A DNA stretch of 64,000 nucleotides from Syngnathus acus (GCF_901709675.1 NC_051091.1:4374967-4438966); one strand, 5' to 3'; counted from the first letter of the stretch, positions 1 to 13,068 are shown. Numbers and translations are program-made. Notes: generated from the sequence alone by a model not told the origin.

Positions 1-1769
1 CACTGTTGGAAGGAAAAAAAAAAAAAAAAAAGGAGCATTTTCACAGCTGTCTTCTTGTGCTAGTGAAAGTCAAATAGGGGCATTGAGTGTGCTTTTAACA
101 TCCTCTTTTCACGCACCTGTTGCCCACTGTCCCCGCTCAAGATGAAATTATGCGCCAAAGGCGGCGCCTGAACTTCAGCCCACACGTTTTGCTCGGCCAT
201 AACTCCACAGACAGGCGGGAAGAGAAATAGAGAGGAAAATTGTGATAATTCACAATTGAAGTGGATCGATTTTTGTGTTTGTGTCTGCAGCGCCGACAGT
301 TTGTGGTCGTCAACGCCTCCGAAAGCAGAAGTTCAACACCTCTTGTCTTTTTCTCTTTCTCAGCTGCTGTTGTTATTGCTTCCAACAGCCCCCACCTGCC
401 CGCTTTCCTTTCCTCTCGTCCTTCTGTTTTCTGCCCCACCAACAATGCTGGCTGACTCTCAGGTCGAGGTGGAGGCCCCCCCGCTTATTTCTGCAAGCAT
501 GCTGGCCCGAGATAAGGAAATATGGCACGGAACCAACCCCCCAACACCCCCACCCCGCACGCACCCCCACCCTTCTAGCTTTGCATACAACACATTGAGC
601 AAACAAGTGTTTAAGATAATAAGGGAAAGTGCTCCAAGTCTGTATGAAAAAAAATAAATAAAAATCTGTCCTTGGTCTTCTACTCGTGTACGTTACAGTC
701 GTGGCTTGTAACAACAGACTTTAGCTGTGTTCACACTTAAAGTTCTGGGAATCTTGGAACATGTGTGGAAGTAGAAGCTACGGACCTGATGCTGTATGTA
801 GAACCTTCCCAAAAGTTGCAATCCTCCAATAGATCAAATGGCAAGACTTAAGATCTTAGCCCGGTCTGGTAATTCTATATGTAAGCAATTAGTCCTGCTT
901 GACTCCAATTTCCCATGAGGAGCAGCCTCTTCTGGCTCTTCTCACCATCACCATCCGCTGTCAAAGCAACAAAAGAAGCCGGAGGTGTGACGGCACCATG
1001 TTGGGCCAGCGTCTGGCTCCCGATTCAGCTGCAGACAACGTTATTCAAGTGTCATCTTCCATCTATTACATTCAGTGCCTGCCCCAACCTTATATTTATT
1101 TACTTATATTTTGACAAACCAGAGTGGAAACAAATGCAAGCAAAGTGTGGGGAAACGGTTTACCGATGGAAGCGAGGTATTCAGTGGCTTTTGGGCAGTG
1201 TTGAAGGTTTCATTGCCTCATTTGCAAGCCTGTCGCCACCTATTATGCAGAGTGGGCTCAGTGAGGGAGAATCACCTGTAGCAAGATACTTGTATATTAA
1301 GTAGGACTTCTACCATTGTCTCTTTCGACAGCCCTCTTTGTCTTGTCTTTTGTCGCACCATTTTACCTTCCATCTTCTCCAAAGGCCTAAAATAAAACTT
1401 CTGTGCTCAGTCGGCCACTGTGAACGCTTTTCGAAAACGCTTCACGTTTTCTCAGGATGAGGAGGGATTGACAGAATACTGCTTTCTTTCATCGTTTCTT
1501 CTTTCGGATCCATTTTGCGGTGCTCGTCAGCCATCTCTCACTCTGCTTCCAACCTGATTCTCACCAGACAGCCAGTGTTATCCGAGCGGGTTAAGGGTGC
1601 TTGTGGATCTTGACGCGAGAGGCTCCGAACATCTCAGACGTGACACTTTCCAGGATCAGATGGATCTAAATTGGGTGCCGGAGTCACAGCAATTGAATTG
1701 CACAGGCCTCGTAGTCTGACTTTGTTCTTATCTGTATTTTGTGATATTAATAAGCACAGCAAAGTAGCC

Positions 1770-2030
1770 ATCCATTCATTTTATTAAAAGCCTGTCCTCA
1801 TCAGGGTTGTTGGTAACTGGAGCCTTTCCCAAATGACAACGATAATGAGTGTGAGAGTACACCCTAGACTGGTTGCCGTTCAATTACAGCATCCAGCCAT
1901 TCACATGCATATTCACGCCTAAAGGCAATTTAGAGTCTTCAATTAGTCTAATATGCACAGGCACCCTGGGAAAAGATGCAAAGTCTACCCATAAATGCTC
2001 CAATGGAGGTTAAAACCCAGATCTCCTGGC
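1770..2030. repeat. Degraded teleost SINE-type repeat
   Basis: The segment keeps, in order, diverged versions of the blocks in the better-preserved repeat at 46764-47111: a CCATCCATTCATTTT edge, a 'ctggagcctttccca' block, 'acaccctagactggttgcc', 'ggcaatttagagtcttcaatta', and a terminal 'aacccagatctcctggc'. Many substitutions and indels show it is an old insertion. The assignment rests on this within-window comparison and on the familiarity of the motif order in teleosts. Confidence 0.6.
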
Positions 2031-2914
2031 TTTAAGGCAGAATCAGAACAGAAAAAGCCTTCAGGAAATTGTCGTGAAGTCAAACCTCTTCCACTGTGGT
2101 CCTGTAGGTGGCACAGGTTAATCAGAGGAATTCCCATGAGATGTCATTACAAAATGAAGGTCATCCTGTTGTTTTAGATCTCATTTGACTGTGCACGCGG
2201 CGATAATGTTTTGCTCATATAACACACTGACACGTAATATACGTATTTGCATCGTTGGAATTGAAGCCAAGCAGAGGTCTGATAAGGTGGGGCCATTTTT
2301 AGGACACTTCTGAGGAATTCCAATACGTCACAGTTGCACAAGCGAGCGAGAAGCACGTACAGAGTGACACCAACCTTTTTTTTTTTTCTTTTCTTTTAAC
2401 ATGATCATGCGAAGGAGAGACACAGGGAGAGGGACCGAAACAGATAGGCCTCATGGTGACTCAGCATTTCTGGGGCCTGCGTGAGCTTGTTTTTTTTTTA
2501 TCAAGTTGACACACTGTCAACTCAGTTTGGGCTCCTCTCTGGCGTGTCTTTGCGAGGCAAGATGAGGAGAAGAGAAAGAGAAAAAGGAAAGGAGATGAGA
2601 GTGGAGAGAATAAGCAATGAAGCGTGAGGAGAAACAGCACCGCGCTCACCAAAGTGGAAACGAGTGGCAGAAATGTCAAGGAAAGTAAAACACAAATGAC
2701 AGCCCCAGTTGAGTAAATCAATGGGTGAGTGAGAACGCGGACGAGGAACGGGCTGGTGAGATAGTCAAAGATAAACAGTGACAAGAAAAAAAAAAAAAGA
2801 GGGGGAGGGCTCAGTGTCTTAGTTGGCTGACGCTGAAACAGCAGAAACATTTTGTCAATTGTGGTCAGACACTTTATTTTGAATTATGTCACCGATATTA
2901 GAAATCATCACCAG

Positions 2915-2945
2915 ACAGTTCATTAGGTACACCTAAATCTGTCTT
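2915..2945. repeat. Isolated copy of the satellite edge motif
   Basis: 'cattaggtacacctaaat' matches the ATTAGGTACAC motif that recurs at the unit edges of the satellite at 39170-41492. It lies about 36 kb away, without the rest of the unit. Confidence 0.35.
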
Positions 2946-3693
2946 TAGCACAGATGACTCAGATGTTATGATTGTGGTTGTTTACTGAGAACTGTGGGCA
3001 AGATTCTAATTGATGACTAGATTACAATAGTGAATTAGTAGTAGTAATTGAGGATGACAAGAAAAATAGTTGGAAACTATTTTCAGTCAAACTTTATACC
3101 AATGAAAGATAGAACCAGAATAAAAATAATCGGTCGTAGTTTAAAAAGCAAGGTGCCAACATTGATGAACCTTAGCTGTGTTTTATTTTCTGTTCTAGGT
3201 GACACCTCACAAAGAGCTGATGTAAGCGTAATCAAATAGCGACGCTGGGAGGGAAAATAAAACTAGCTGAGCTTGAGTAGAAAGGGAATAAAAGTGCCTG
3301 ATAGTTATTTTTTTGGGTGGGGTGGTGTGTGTGTGGGGGGGCAACTAACATATGTCAGAATGTAGAGCTGGCGTCGAGAACGCATAGCACCCAAACAGGT
3401 GGTGGTGTTGAGGACTGATAAGTCCAAGTCGGGGGCCTCATGCACCCCCCACCCTCGCCCAAACACGCATGCAGAGGATCCAGTGACGCACACACACTCC
3501 TCTGGATAAGTGAACCCCGTGACCCCGTATTAAAGCCACAGTAATGTACCAACAATGACGTTCGCACCAAACAGAAGTACGGTAACCTTTTCAGCATTTG
3601 TGAAATTGAAATGTAGCTTCACGTCATTGAAATGACAACTATGAAAAGAAAAAAAAAAAAAAAAAGGCTGACGGCATTACTAAGTACAAATTC

Positions 3694-3699
3694 TTTATT
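3694..3699 (-). terminator. Probable rbm38 polyadenylation signal
   Basis: TTTATT on the plus strand reads AATAAA on the rbm38 strand, about 1.3 kb downstream of its stop codon. It is the best hexamer before the region becomes featureless. The true cleavage site cannot be seen directly. Confidence 0.5.
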
Positions 3700-4042
3700 C
3701 TCAACTTGTATGGCTTTTCTTAAAAGGACTATAAAAGTCATATGCTGATGCAACCAGAGAGAGATCTACTACAAATAGGCCTCATCTGTAGCAGCGCTCA
3801 CATAAATGCACTGACATGGTGACAAAGACAATTTTACCCATGGATGTGCAGGTATGCTTCTGCAGGTTCATTGGCATCAGTGCTACAACTACAGTCATAG
3901 TACAAAAAGAAAAAAAAAAACACACTATTTAACTTAGTACCTCTTATAAATACCTACATATAAATATTGTAAATGTACTTGAGGACTGAAAACACCTTGA
4001 ATGCAGTGCTTGGACAATTGGTGACAGTCAGATAGAGAAAGG

Positions 4043-4045
<3 letters not shown>

Positions 4046-4076
<31 letters not shown>
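4046..4076. repeat. 31-nt poly-G/poly-C homopolymer
   Basis: There is an uninterrupted run of G on the plus strand from 4046 to 4076, preceded by ggggA. It is C on the rbm38 transcript strand and lies inside the probable 3' UTR. Length calls in such runs are error-prone. Confidence 0.9.
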
Positions 4077-4078
<2 letters not shown>

Positions 4079-5025
4079 AACAACACAGGTTGAAAGCAGT
4101 GTCGGATTGCGTCGATGAAACGTACATGGCCCGCTTGGTCCCAAACGGCCACATACAGTAATCATCTACATCCACCAAAAATAACCAAGAGACTAGTGGG
4201 TCAGGTTAATGAGTGACTGCTGGAAACAGAGCAGTTACAAAGTCTGCACTTCTGGCAAAAGGAGCTTGTGTGAATCAGGGGGGGAAGTAGCAGACTTTTT
4301 CTTTGTTAAGGCCTCTTCAATAAAAAGACTAAATTGTCTTCCTGATATTGTCCAGGCAGAATGCAACGCAGCTCCGAGGCTTGAATGTTGAGATCTTCTC
4401 TCTCTCTCTTTTTTTTTTTTTTTTCCTTTTTCCTGGTGAGGTCACACGTGGTGTCCTCCAGGTTGGAGCCGAGCTGAGTGCTGGGAGTTTGTTCATGGCG
4501 GTGCAGTGCTTTACTTCACTAGCACGAGGACAGTGATAGTGGGAGGCTTGACTGTCGTCACTCGACCCCCGTGGTCCTCTGCCCCCCCAGCGGTCACCCT
4601 CGCGTCCAGCTGATAATGTCACAGAAAGCTCTCAAAACAATATGTACCACAGACATGTTACTCCACCGACCGAGCCGAGAGGCATGACAATGATAACAAT
4701 GGCTTACAAATTAACAATGGTGTCAATATAATAATAAAGGACAATATAAAGAATAAGAATAACAATAATAATAATAACAATAATAAAGAGTCAGCTTCTA
4801 GAAGCCCTTGGAAGCGATCTTATACATTAAAGCGTCTCAGCCCGCCTAGCTGTAATCCAGCCCCTCCCCTACCTTCACCCCATGAGCAAAGAGGACATCC
4901 TGATGGATAGCGTCTAGTGCAATCGTCCCCCTCCTTTTCCTGAAACGCCCTGAAAACAGGGTAGCCCCCCAAAGGGCATGTGCCACCCTCGGTCCACCTT
5001 TCGCCCCCGCTCCCCACCCCACATC

Positions 5026-8000
5026 TCACTGCATGCGGTCGGGTTGGATTTGCTGCTGCGGAGCGTAGTGCAGGAAGGCGGCGGCCGGTGCGGCGGCCGA
5101 GGGCAGAGCCGGGTGCACGGTGGACGGCGCTGTGGCGGCGGGGGCCGGCCCCACACCGGCGGCGGCGGGGCTGGCGGCGTAGCTGTAGCCCAGAAAGCCG
5201 GCCGGGGAGGCGGCGTAGGGATACTGCTGCTCAAAGTTGGCCTGGGCGTACTGCGTGTAGGCGGCGCTGTAGTCCAGGTAAGGGCTGCTTGTCACAGAGG
5301 ACGACAGCTGGGTGGGTAGCACCAGGCTGGGCTGCACGTAGGCTTGCGGGTAGACGTAAGGCGGGGCCAACCTGCACTCAGCCAAAAAAAAAAAAAAAAA
5401 AGACCAAACAAGGGATGTTAGATACAAAGAGGCTCTGGCTTCTATTGTTTACATTGCTTCCAGAGCGTAAAACAAACTGTGGCTAGCGGGAACTCTGGCA
5501 GATGAGAGTGCCAGAGGCGGTTAGGAGGAGATGGCGATGACTCTACTTTCGGTCTGTGTCGGTAATCCAAAAAAAAAAACCTACCAAACATGTTAGGTTG
5601 GGCCTTCTTAGCTCCAAGCGTGGGGAGGGGCGGCTGAATGCTAAGAGTCAGCCGTTAGTGGCAGGTTTTCAAGTTCAGGCACCAGCAGAGTGTTTTTACA
5701 GCTGCTGCTTTTCGCACGCACACACACAAACTGCGGGGGGGGGGCTTAACAATACTGCCGTCAGGTGCTGAAGCTCTTTGACAGGTGATTAAAGCTGTTT
5801 GGTGTGGTGGTCAGAAGGTCCGTAGAACCAAAAATGAACCAGGGCTACCAAAATAATATTGATTGGTTGGTTGACACACAGCACAGTGCAAATGTCTTTT
5901 TGTTGCCAGCAACGCTATAATGACCAAATCTAGTATAATGTTCGTTCAAGTAAGAAGTAAAAAGAAAAAAGTGGTGGATCACATTTAATTTTCCACCTGT
6001 TTGTTAGCAGGCCACTTTCTGGCTAATACAGGATGGTAGAGTTATGAATCATTCCGAATTTTAACACCCTACCAGTCAAAATGAGGTCATTGTAGCAAAG
6101 ACTTTTGCACTGAACTTAGAACACAAACATCAAAATTATGTTCCTTGTTAATGTAAAATGTCAACGGGCAGTTCCAAATCATGGAAAAGACAACACAGAC
6201 CGAACAGAGCAAGACTTGCAGTAGTATGGTAATATTCTTTTTTTTTTTTTTTTTTTTTTGCCACTCGAATCAAGAGGATTTGCTTTGCTTTGAGATGAGG
6301 AGCTATCCCGTGTTTGAACGGTAGAGCAGAGAGCAGTAGCAGACAAAAGTTCCCCTTATTTGAAAAGTAAAAAAAAAAAGATGTACAAATAGCTAGAGAC
6401 CCCTTCCGCTTTCAAAACTTGACATTCTAGTTTTGAGTGGCAAAACAATCACGGACAAAGAAAGACGAGCACAGCACAACAAATGTCATTAACTGAACTG
6501 CCTCTCAGTGCTGATACCAAAAAAAAAAAAAAGAAATCTGCTTCCGTCTTCAATCATCAGTAATGAGAGGCTGCTGTGGAATCAACACAGCAAGAGATGG
6601 AAGCATGCAAGAATAGGGATGTCATCACCCCCCCCCCCCCCCCCCCCCCCCCGCAATACACACACCCCCACACAGCAGTAACCACCGCAAACCCCAAACC
6701 ATGCCATAATAGGGAAAGAGTCACACCGCAATCAGTGCAACCTCTTCACTTCATATCACACGGCACGGCAACAGATAAAAAGGCACTTCACTCCATCACA
6801 GCACACGGCACGGCACGCCACGGCACTCTCAAGCCATCGCTGGCACCTTGCGGAGAGACGAGATGTGTGGGCGGGACATTTGCTGTCAGACCCTTCCTCG
6901 GGACTAGTCCTATTTTTGCGAGGGGGGGGGGTGTCCTCTGATCGTCAGCTGGCGGCAGGAAGTTGGACAGGAGGAGGATTATTATCGAGAAAAGAAATCT
7001 GTCTGTATAGTGTACAAGTTGAGCAGTCAATGCTTCCTTACAGGTGACATTCGAAACACACACACACACTTCATCCCTGAGCAGGAGCAAAATCACATGC
7101 CGGAATCTAATCTAATGTATAAAGAGGACGACTAAAAAAAATGGTCAAGAAGTATTCAGCCTCACGCACCGCTTGCGACGAGCTACATTAGTGCGGAGCG
7201 CCCACGCAGCCATTGTGTGTACAGAACGTGCCTCGTCTGTGGCTTCGGCTCTCGGCCGCTGATATACTCTTCCACGTGGAACTCGAGAGGGATCATGTGG
7301 ACTTCAAATGGAACGCAGAGGATAAGATGAGACAAAAGCAGTCCTTTGATCGATACAATGCCGAGGTGTTAGCGTGAATTGTAACGTCTCTCTAAAGAGA
7401 TAAGCGGCGAGGGGATGCCGAGAGGTCCGGTGACGGGCCAGAGTGGAAGCTGGCCGGAAAATCCGAGCTCAGCTGGTTTTGTGCTGACGGCGAGCCTGCG
7501 TGATTTTTGACATGATGGCACAGTGGGGGGGGGGGGGGGCAAGCCGCTCTGAGATGCACATTTTAACGGAATGCTTGTTTGTAAATGTTACGGCCGCTTT
7601 CTTGTCGGGATGTCAATCAACACAAACGACATTCAGTTTTTTGTGTGCGACACGGAAGCAGGCCGCCCTTGTGCCCCTTTCCACTTGAGGCTGCGACGTT
7701 TCACACCTGTAGCGGTGTGTTACCAAGGATGCACGCTGCCTCATTAAAAAAAACAACAGCTCCAGATAAAAGCAACCCCCCTGCTCCTCAACCCCCACAC
7801 TGCCTCAGACGTGTCAGCTTTCACACTGCTAGTGGCGGCCAGGGAAGAGAAAAAAAAGAAAAAAATGCAGGGCAAATAGAACACGCTTCCTTAAATGAAA
7901 AAATGACTACAAACTGGAAAAGTGTGAGCGAACGTGCCAGGGGTCGTCGCTATCAAAACATTTGACACTTGCCTCACCTCCTCTGCCCATTAAAGTCCAA

Positions 8001-11000
8001 AGCATCTGCTGACCTCAGCCAGAATGTACACACTGTATACAATACTCCAGTTCTGCTTACAATCCCACTTGAAACCATGTCAGCACGCCATATGTCGTCT
8101 TGGGGAGTGGGGGGGGGGGTTTAGAAAAGCCACTTGTAGGCTGCGTGTCTTAGGGAGGCCTGCGTCTGTCACTCACCATCTCCAAGACTCAGGGGCAGGA
8201 GGACAGGTGCTCGGTGTAGGCCTCTTCCCCTCTGGGGTGGCGGCCACGGCTGATTAGAGCGTCGTAATACGAGCCGGCACCTGCCAGAGCCGTTCCTCAA
8301 AAACGGCACATTTGAAAACCCTCGAGGGCTTTTCGGGCAATCTGCGATCACCATGGTAACAGAAACACAGACGTGGGATTTTCCGGGGTCCTCCGCGTGT
8401 CCCGGAACACGATGGGACGTATTCCCAGTGGATCATTAATACCCAGTGCGGGTTGATTTAATGGGATGTGAGGAGATGATCATCGCCAGTTGAAGCATGT
8501 TTTTTTTTTGGGGGGGGGGGGGGGATGGTGGCGCTGTTATTTTTTCATTGTCCCAACGGAGTGTGGAAAATCCTGAGATTTCCAGGAAGATGCATTGAAA
8601 GAGATGTACTTTCAGAATTGTAAAAAAAAAAAAAAAAAAAAAAAAATCCCCTTGTTGATTTCTGCATGAACATACATTCTCCGGCTTTGAAAAGTGACAG
8701 TTAGGCCTGGCTTGTAGTTTGAGGAAGTGATACGCGAGATCTGCTTGTGGGCAGTCGTTCGTTTTGTGAAACGCTCATCAACTGCTCAGCAGAGCGTATC
8801 TCAGATGGTCGAGGAGAGTAGACGAGTCAATAAGCTGCTGACGATACTTAACAAGTGAGTCACACATTCACCTCTGGAATGCCCTTCTATTATCACAGAT
8901 ATGCGAGCAATCTCCCTGGCCTAGAAAACCCAAATATGCTAATAGACTCCCCCCCCTCCCTCTAGAGTTGCAAGCAGGCCCAGAAACTGACATGTACTTT
9001 CCAGAGGCCCTGTTTGTCCAAGAAATAGTGGCCTAGTGGCATTGCACATTTGCACAAGCGCGCGCACACACACACAGACACACACAAACAAGCGCCCACT
9101 CCCTTTCACTTACCCGTACTGCCTCTGGATGAATGCCGGGTGAATGGGCTGCACTCCGATGGATATGCCTGCAAGATACGAGGACGACTGTCAGACACGC
9201 ACATACGCGCATACAAGCGCATGCATTTGCATTTACAGAGGAGGGCCGGAGAACAATACACGCACAGAGACCGTGGGGAGACAGAGGAAGGGCCTGTTCC
9301 AAGCTTTCAGCAAACAACCAACGCGATACAAGTGAACGCCCGCCATATCGTGCTTGATTTTTCATGCCAGGTTTTTGCGTTGGCAAAAAAAAAATAAAGC
9401 TAAAAGATTGATCCACTGTCAAATCAATAGCTATCAATAGCTTTCGCCATTACGTGTTAGCATTCAGCGAGTGGGTTTGGTTGAACCGTTTGGTGCTTTA
9501 ACATTCAAATTTGCCTTGATGAAAGTCTCAGTTTTACGTTAAACTTTAACTGGGAGCGGCAAATATTTGAAGCAAGCCTGTTTTACTTCTTATTTGGGGG
9601 AACTTTGCCAATGAGTGAGTGAAACATACGGAATACTTTAGAAAGTACGACTCAGATTCTAACTAATGGTCTCACTCCAGCATATTGCCATTTTTTTCCC
9701 CCACTGTAAATAATCCCCGAACTTGTCCCACCAGTTTGTATGCTGCGAGGCTTGGCACCAAGGTAGGCCAGGTTGACGTTGGCCTTTCTGCCATCAATAA
9801 TGGGGTTTGGATCCTTGCAGGCTCTCTCAGCCGACCCTCGGTCTGTCATCGTTACCTGTGACGGGAAGAAAAATCGTTGAAGTATTTGCTCGCATTTGTG
9901 TACTCGGACAATTGATACAAAAAGGAGTGCATCGATTGGCCACCGACAACAGATGCACGGTTGATTCAGCCTCAACTGGTTCGCTAAAAACAACAAAAAC
10001 ATGACATCAGCTATGAGAGGCGCAACCGCACCTTTGCAGACCTCGTCCATAAAGATTTTGGCAAATAAAGAAAATCTGATTAACATGGCGGCAAACTGCC
10101 ATTCTCATACTTAAGGCAGTCCATGGTTATTTCTTTTAAGCAGCAGCATTAGCACAGCCGCTGAAATATGGATCAAGCAGAGTAACATTTAAGGATATCC
10201 AATTAGGGACATAGTATTAAGGAGCTTGTCTTAGCCCCCCCGCCTTACTCCCTCCAGGCATTAGACGAGTCCTTCTGTTTCGATTGCCACATTCAGCCAA
10301 CTCGGTGTTTTCAGTTAACCCGTCGAGTCCCACCAAAGTGCATCCGAATGAATGTAGGCCATGGCTATCATTGTTTTAGAGGGCGACAAAAAAAAAAAAA
10401 AACACGCCGTCTGTGTTGTGAACACACAGGCAGGAATGAGGCTTTGTTTACACTGTGTGGAGCCTTGCTCTGGGGGTCCCACTAATCCTCCTCTGAAGTG
10501 TGTTTGGTGAGCTCAACTTTGGGGCACCTCTCCCGCCCCCTCTCTGTTGGTTTACACTGGCAGCCCCCAATGGAAATGAGCAGTTTTATCTCCTGTTGGT
10601 CAACTCAGCACGTGCATTGGCTGACAGCAGGCACATCCGAACAAGCCTGTTTGACAGGTAACACCGGTCTCTGCGCTCAACCGTTAGCAACAAGACTCGT
10701 AGGACAGTTCTCTCCAGTTTAGGAGCTGATGTGTAAACACAGAGCAATTGTCTTCCATACAACCTGTAAACAGACAACACTTTTCCATTCCTTCTTTGGC
10801 CCGGCAGAACTAGTACTGATGGGTCTTTCCAGAGTTCTGGTAAATATTTGCATTGCTCACATGGCTTCTGTGCTTTGTGTCAAAAGGGAGAATGGCCGGT
10901 TTTATCTGGCAGGCACGGACGTGATAAGTCACCTATTAAGCGAATGCAATGGGACCCCTTTTTGTTCTCTGGATTTTTAAACAAATCCCATCGCCATTTA

Positions 11001-11774
11001 TGGATCCAACATCTCGGGGCCGCAGCTGAGGCCAGAGTTACGTACTGCCAGAAGATAAGATCTTTGCAAAGTTGATCACAGGATGAAGACTATTTCTTTC
11101 AAAGCAGCCAAGTTGCAGCGTAAATCAACTAAACGGCGAGCAACGCGGGCGCTTCCGTCTGTGACAATGGAGGGCGCGCTGTACAAGGTCAAGCTCCCCC
11201 ACTGCTGCCGCTCCAAAAGAACCATATAAAGGAACCAAGAGCAGACAGACTCTCTCCCACACTTAAGCCATGCGCCAGGGTTGTTCGGGGGTGAATGGGC
11301 TTGTCTGTGTTACAGGCAGACATGTGTGGAAATATAATCTCCTTAGTTAACTTATGTGAGAGCCTTCATCCTCATTAAGACAGAAAGACAATTCAATTAC
11401 ATGATCAGGGCAGAAAGTCGACATGTGGAAAGGCAGACAGACGGTCACTCGACAGCGTTTGGAAAGCAAATTGAACGAATTACACTCGGTTACGCAAATG
11501 AGGGCAGCGTGTGTATTCCATCACGGTGAGAAGTGAGCGACTTGGGTCTCGTTCTACTTACAAAGCCGTATCCTCGGGACTTGCCCGTCTGCCTGTCAGT
11601 TATCACCACAGCCTCATCAATGTCCCCAAAGGCCTCGAAGTATTTTCGCAGCGACGCGTCGTTGGTGTGGTACGGCAGCCCTCCGACGAAGATTTTGGTA
11701 AAAGTAGTGTCCTTCTGGAGCGCGGTGGGATGCATGGCTTCTAGAGCTCCGTTCATAAACGGATGCAGAAGCAT
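5026..11774 (-). CDS. rbm38: RNA-binding motif protein 38 (RBM38/RNPC1)
   Basis: The RBM38 family are single-RRM proteins that bind AU/GU-rich 3' UTRs and control mRNA stability, splicing and translation. The coding exons, in transcript order, are 11774-11562, 9855-9732, 9168-9114 and 5371-5026. They sum to 738 nt, i.e. 245 aa plus stop, in frame throughout. The RRM occupies about residues 20-105, with RNP2 KIFVGGL at 27-33 and RNP1 KSRGYGFV at 65-72, the latter crossing the exon 1/2 join. Then come [15 protein letters not shown], an [11 protein letters not shown] stretch and an alanine/tyrosine/proline-rich tail ending in DRMQ, the RBM24/RBM38 C-terminus. The tail ([19 protein letters not shown]) fits RBM38 better than RBM24, and the neighbour rae1 supports this. 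The start is taken at the MLLHPF methionine; an in-frame ATG at 11807 would add 11 residues. Introns are 394, 563 and 3742 bp. Confidence 0.93.
5372..9113 (-). other. rbm38 intron 3
   Basis: This is a 3.7-kb intron bounded by a GTAAGT donor (just below 9114) and a CAG acceptor (just above 5371). It contains no supported gene. It is rich in homopolymers: C25 at 6628-6652, T runs near 6239-6259, G runs near 7527-7539 and 8509-8524, and A runs near 8622-8646. Tandem 'cacggcacggcacg' sequence lies near 6760-6830. Confidence 0.7.
6628..6652. repeat. 25-nt poly-C homopolymer
   Basis: An uninterrupted C run on the plus strand (G on the rbm38 pre-mRNA strand), within rbm38 intron 3. Confidence 0.9.
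9856..11561 (-). other. rbm38 intron 1
   Basis: The intron lies between exon 1 (donor GTAAGT at 11561 downward) and exon 2 (acceptor CAG at 9856-9858). No other coding exon, RNA gene or clear transposon was recognised. A run of A lies at 10387-10402. Confidence 0.7.
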
Positions 11775-12006
11775 TGGAGAGCCGGCCAAACCTCCAGAGG
11801 CACACATTGGCTAAACTGACTGAACTGAGCTTTAACGACGCCTCGGCATTAGTGAAAAATATTGTTGGATGCAATAGTACACCGACTCAATGTGCTGCGC
11901 GTAATACAACCTGAGAGAAACCGCTAGCTAATTTACTAACGTGATTGGTCCTCCGCGAGTACGCACAACTCGTAGATTGTTGTGGAGGACAAGAGGTGGT
12001 GAGTGT

Positions 12007-12055
12007 TTTTATATGCCAGAGATTTGGGTCCGCCCCCATATAACTCTTAGCCAAT
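12007..12055 (-). promoter_or_regulatory. rbm38 core promoter: CCAAT, GC and TATA boxes
   Basis: On the rbm38 strand the order is an inverted CCAAT box (plus-strand CCAAT at 12051-12055), a GC box (CCGCCCCC at 12030-12037) and a TATAAAA box (TTTTATA at 12007-12013). They are spaced as in a classical TATA promoter. A start site about 25-30 nt downstream, near 11980, would give a 5' UTR of roughly 170-200 nt before the first ATGs. Confidence 0.6.
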
Positions 12056-13060
12056 CACATTAGCGCATGCGTGCCAACTTCTTTATGTTACCCTTACATT
12101 GCCCCGCCCACTCGGAACCCCCGCTGCACCTGCCTTTGTCCTTCAGACTTCGAACTGTACATAAAGAGTGCCTTGACCCACTATCCATGAGGAAATTACT
12201 CTTTCCACGTGGCGTGGATTCATTGAAGGATAAAATAGTAGCGGTTAACTCCACGCACAAAAACCAAAAATGCTTTACATTCACTACAGTAGAGGCTCTC
12301 AGCTGTGATTTTGTATTGTTATGACAGTCTCGTTTATTAATATCCACTTCCCATGTTGTAAATTAGTTAAGCCAGGTCCACTTTTTAGGAATGGCGAATA
12401 TGGCCTTGTTTAGTACGCAGCTTGAAATGAGCTGCTTCAAAGACTAAAGTAGGTGCACTGGACGTTTAACACTGCAGAGGCAAGCCTTGCAAAAAGGGCT
12501 GCCACTTGCTTACGGATTTTAAGAGGAGACGGTAAAGTGTAGCTGCGGAAAATCTTGCCCTTGGCGGTTTGGAGTCCCACTGCTAAGTACTAAGAGTCAG
12601 GCTCACAGTGAGGTGATACTCTAATAACTTCAATAAAATGGCATTTAATTCACACCTCGTGCACTATGACTCGGTTCACTTTTCACACATGGCCTTTGTT
12701 GCTACCTCTGTGACCTCATTTATAAGCTCGTGGCAACCCCCGCTCCGCTTTCCTGACTGTTTATCTCCAACGTTAAAAGGATTCAACTTGAAGAATCTTT
12801 GATCTCATCTTTTCTTCTTTCAGTCAATGACCTGACCCAACACCTCTAGTTAAAATAATGGATGGATGGATGAACAGACAACAGGCGGCACCTGCTGGTC
12901 GACTTGCTTAAAACACGCATGTTAACACCAAAATGTTAAGATTATACCATTATGGGTTTTATGTCCCTATACACAGGTTTACATTTCAAATTAGGTCGGA
13001 TAGCACTTAGACAATCTGGGATGATAGATAATGGATGGAATAGATTCAAACAAACATATC
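12056..13060. other. Intergenic region between rbm38 and rae1
   Basis: This covers sequence upstream of rbm38 and downstream of rae1. A short ATGG repeat lies near 12858-12872. No gene or recognisable element was found. Confidence 0.6.
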
Positions 13061-13068
13061 TTCACTTG

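Larger units (their letters stand above)
1..3690. other. Intergenic region left of rbm38, no supported gene
   Basis: No open frame here has convincing codon structure, splice context or recognisable protein similarity. The region holds A-runs near 15-31 and 2787-2799, a purine-rich GA stretch around 2540-2620, a GT/G-rich tract near 3320-3340 and one old repeat copy (listed separately). Overlapping frames at 256-657 look plausible only because of serine/leucine/proline-rich low-complexity content. The right edge is the likely rbm38 polyadenylation zone. Confidence 0.5.
3680..5025 (-). other. Putative rbm38 3' untranslated region
   Basis: No coding sequence lies between the rbm38 stop and the AATAAA at 3694-3699. 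Read on the gene's strand the segment contains a TTATTATTATTG-type AU-rich stretch (4733-4790), a pyrimidine/purine tract (4395-4425) and a 31-nt poly-C run (4046-4076). AU-rich and C-rich tracts are typical binding sites for stability factors. That they act here is inference. Confidence 0.5.

Noticed and set aside
256-657. Plus-strand open frame near the left edge, with an acceptor-like CTGCAG before RRQFVVVNASE
   Set aside because: The sequence soon becomes Ser/Leu/Pro low complexity, no family is recognised, and the competing overlapping frames are equally long.
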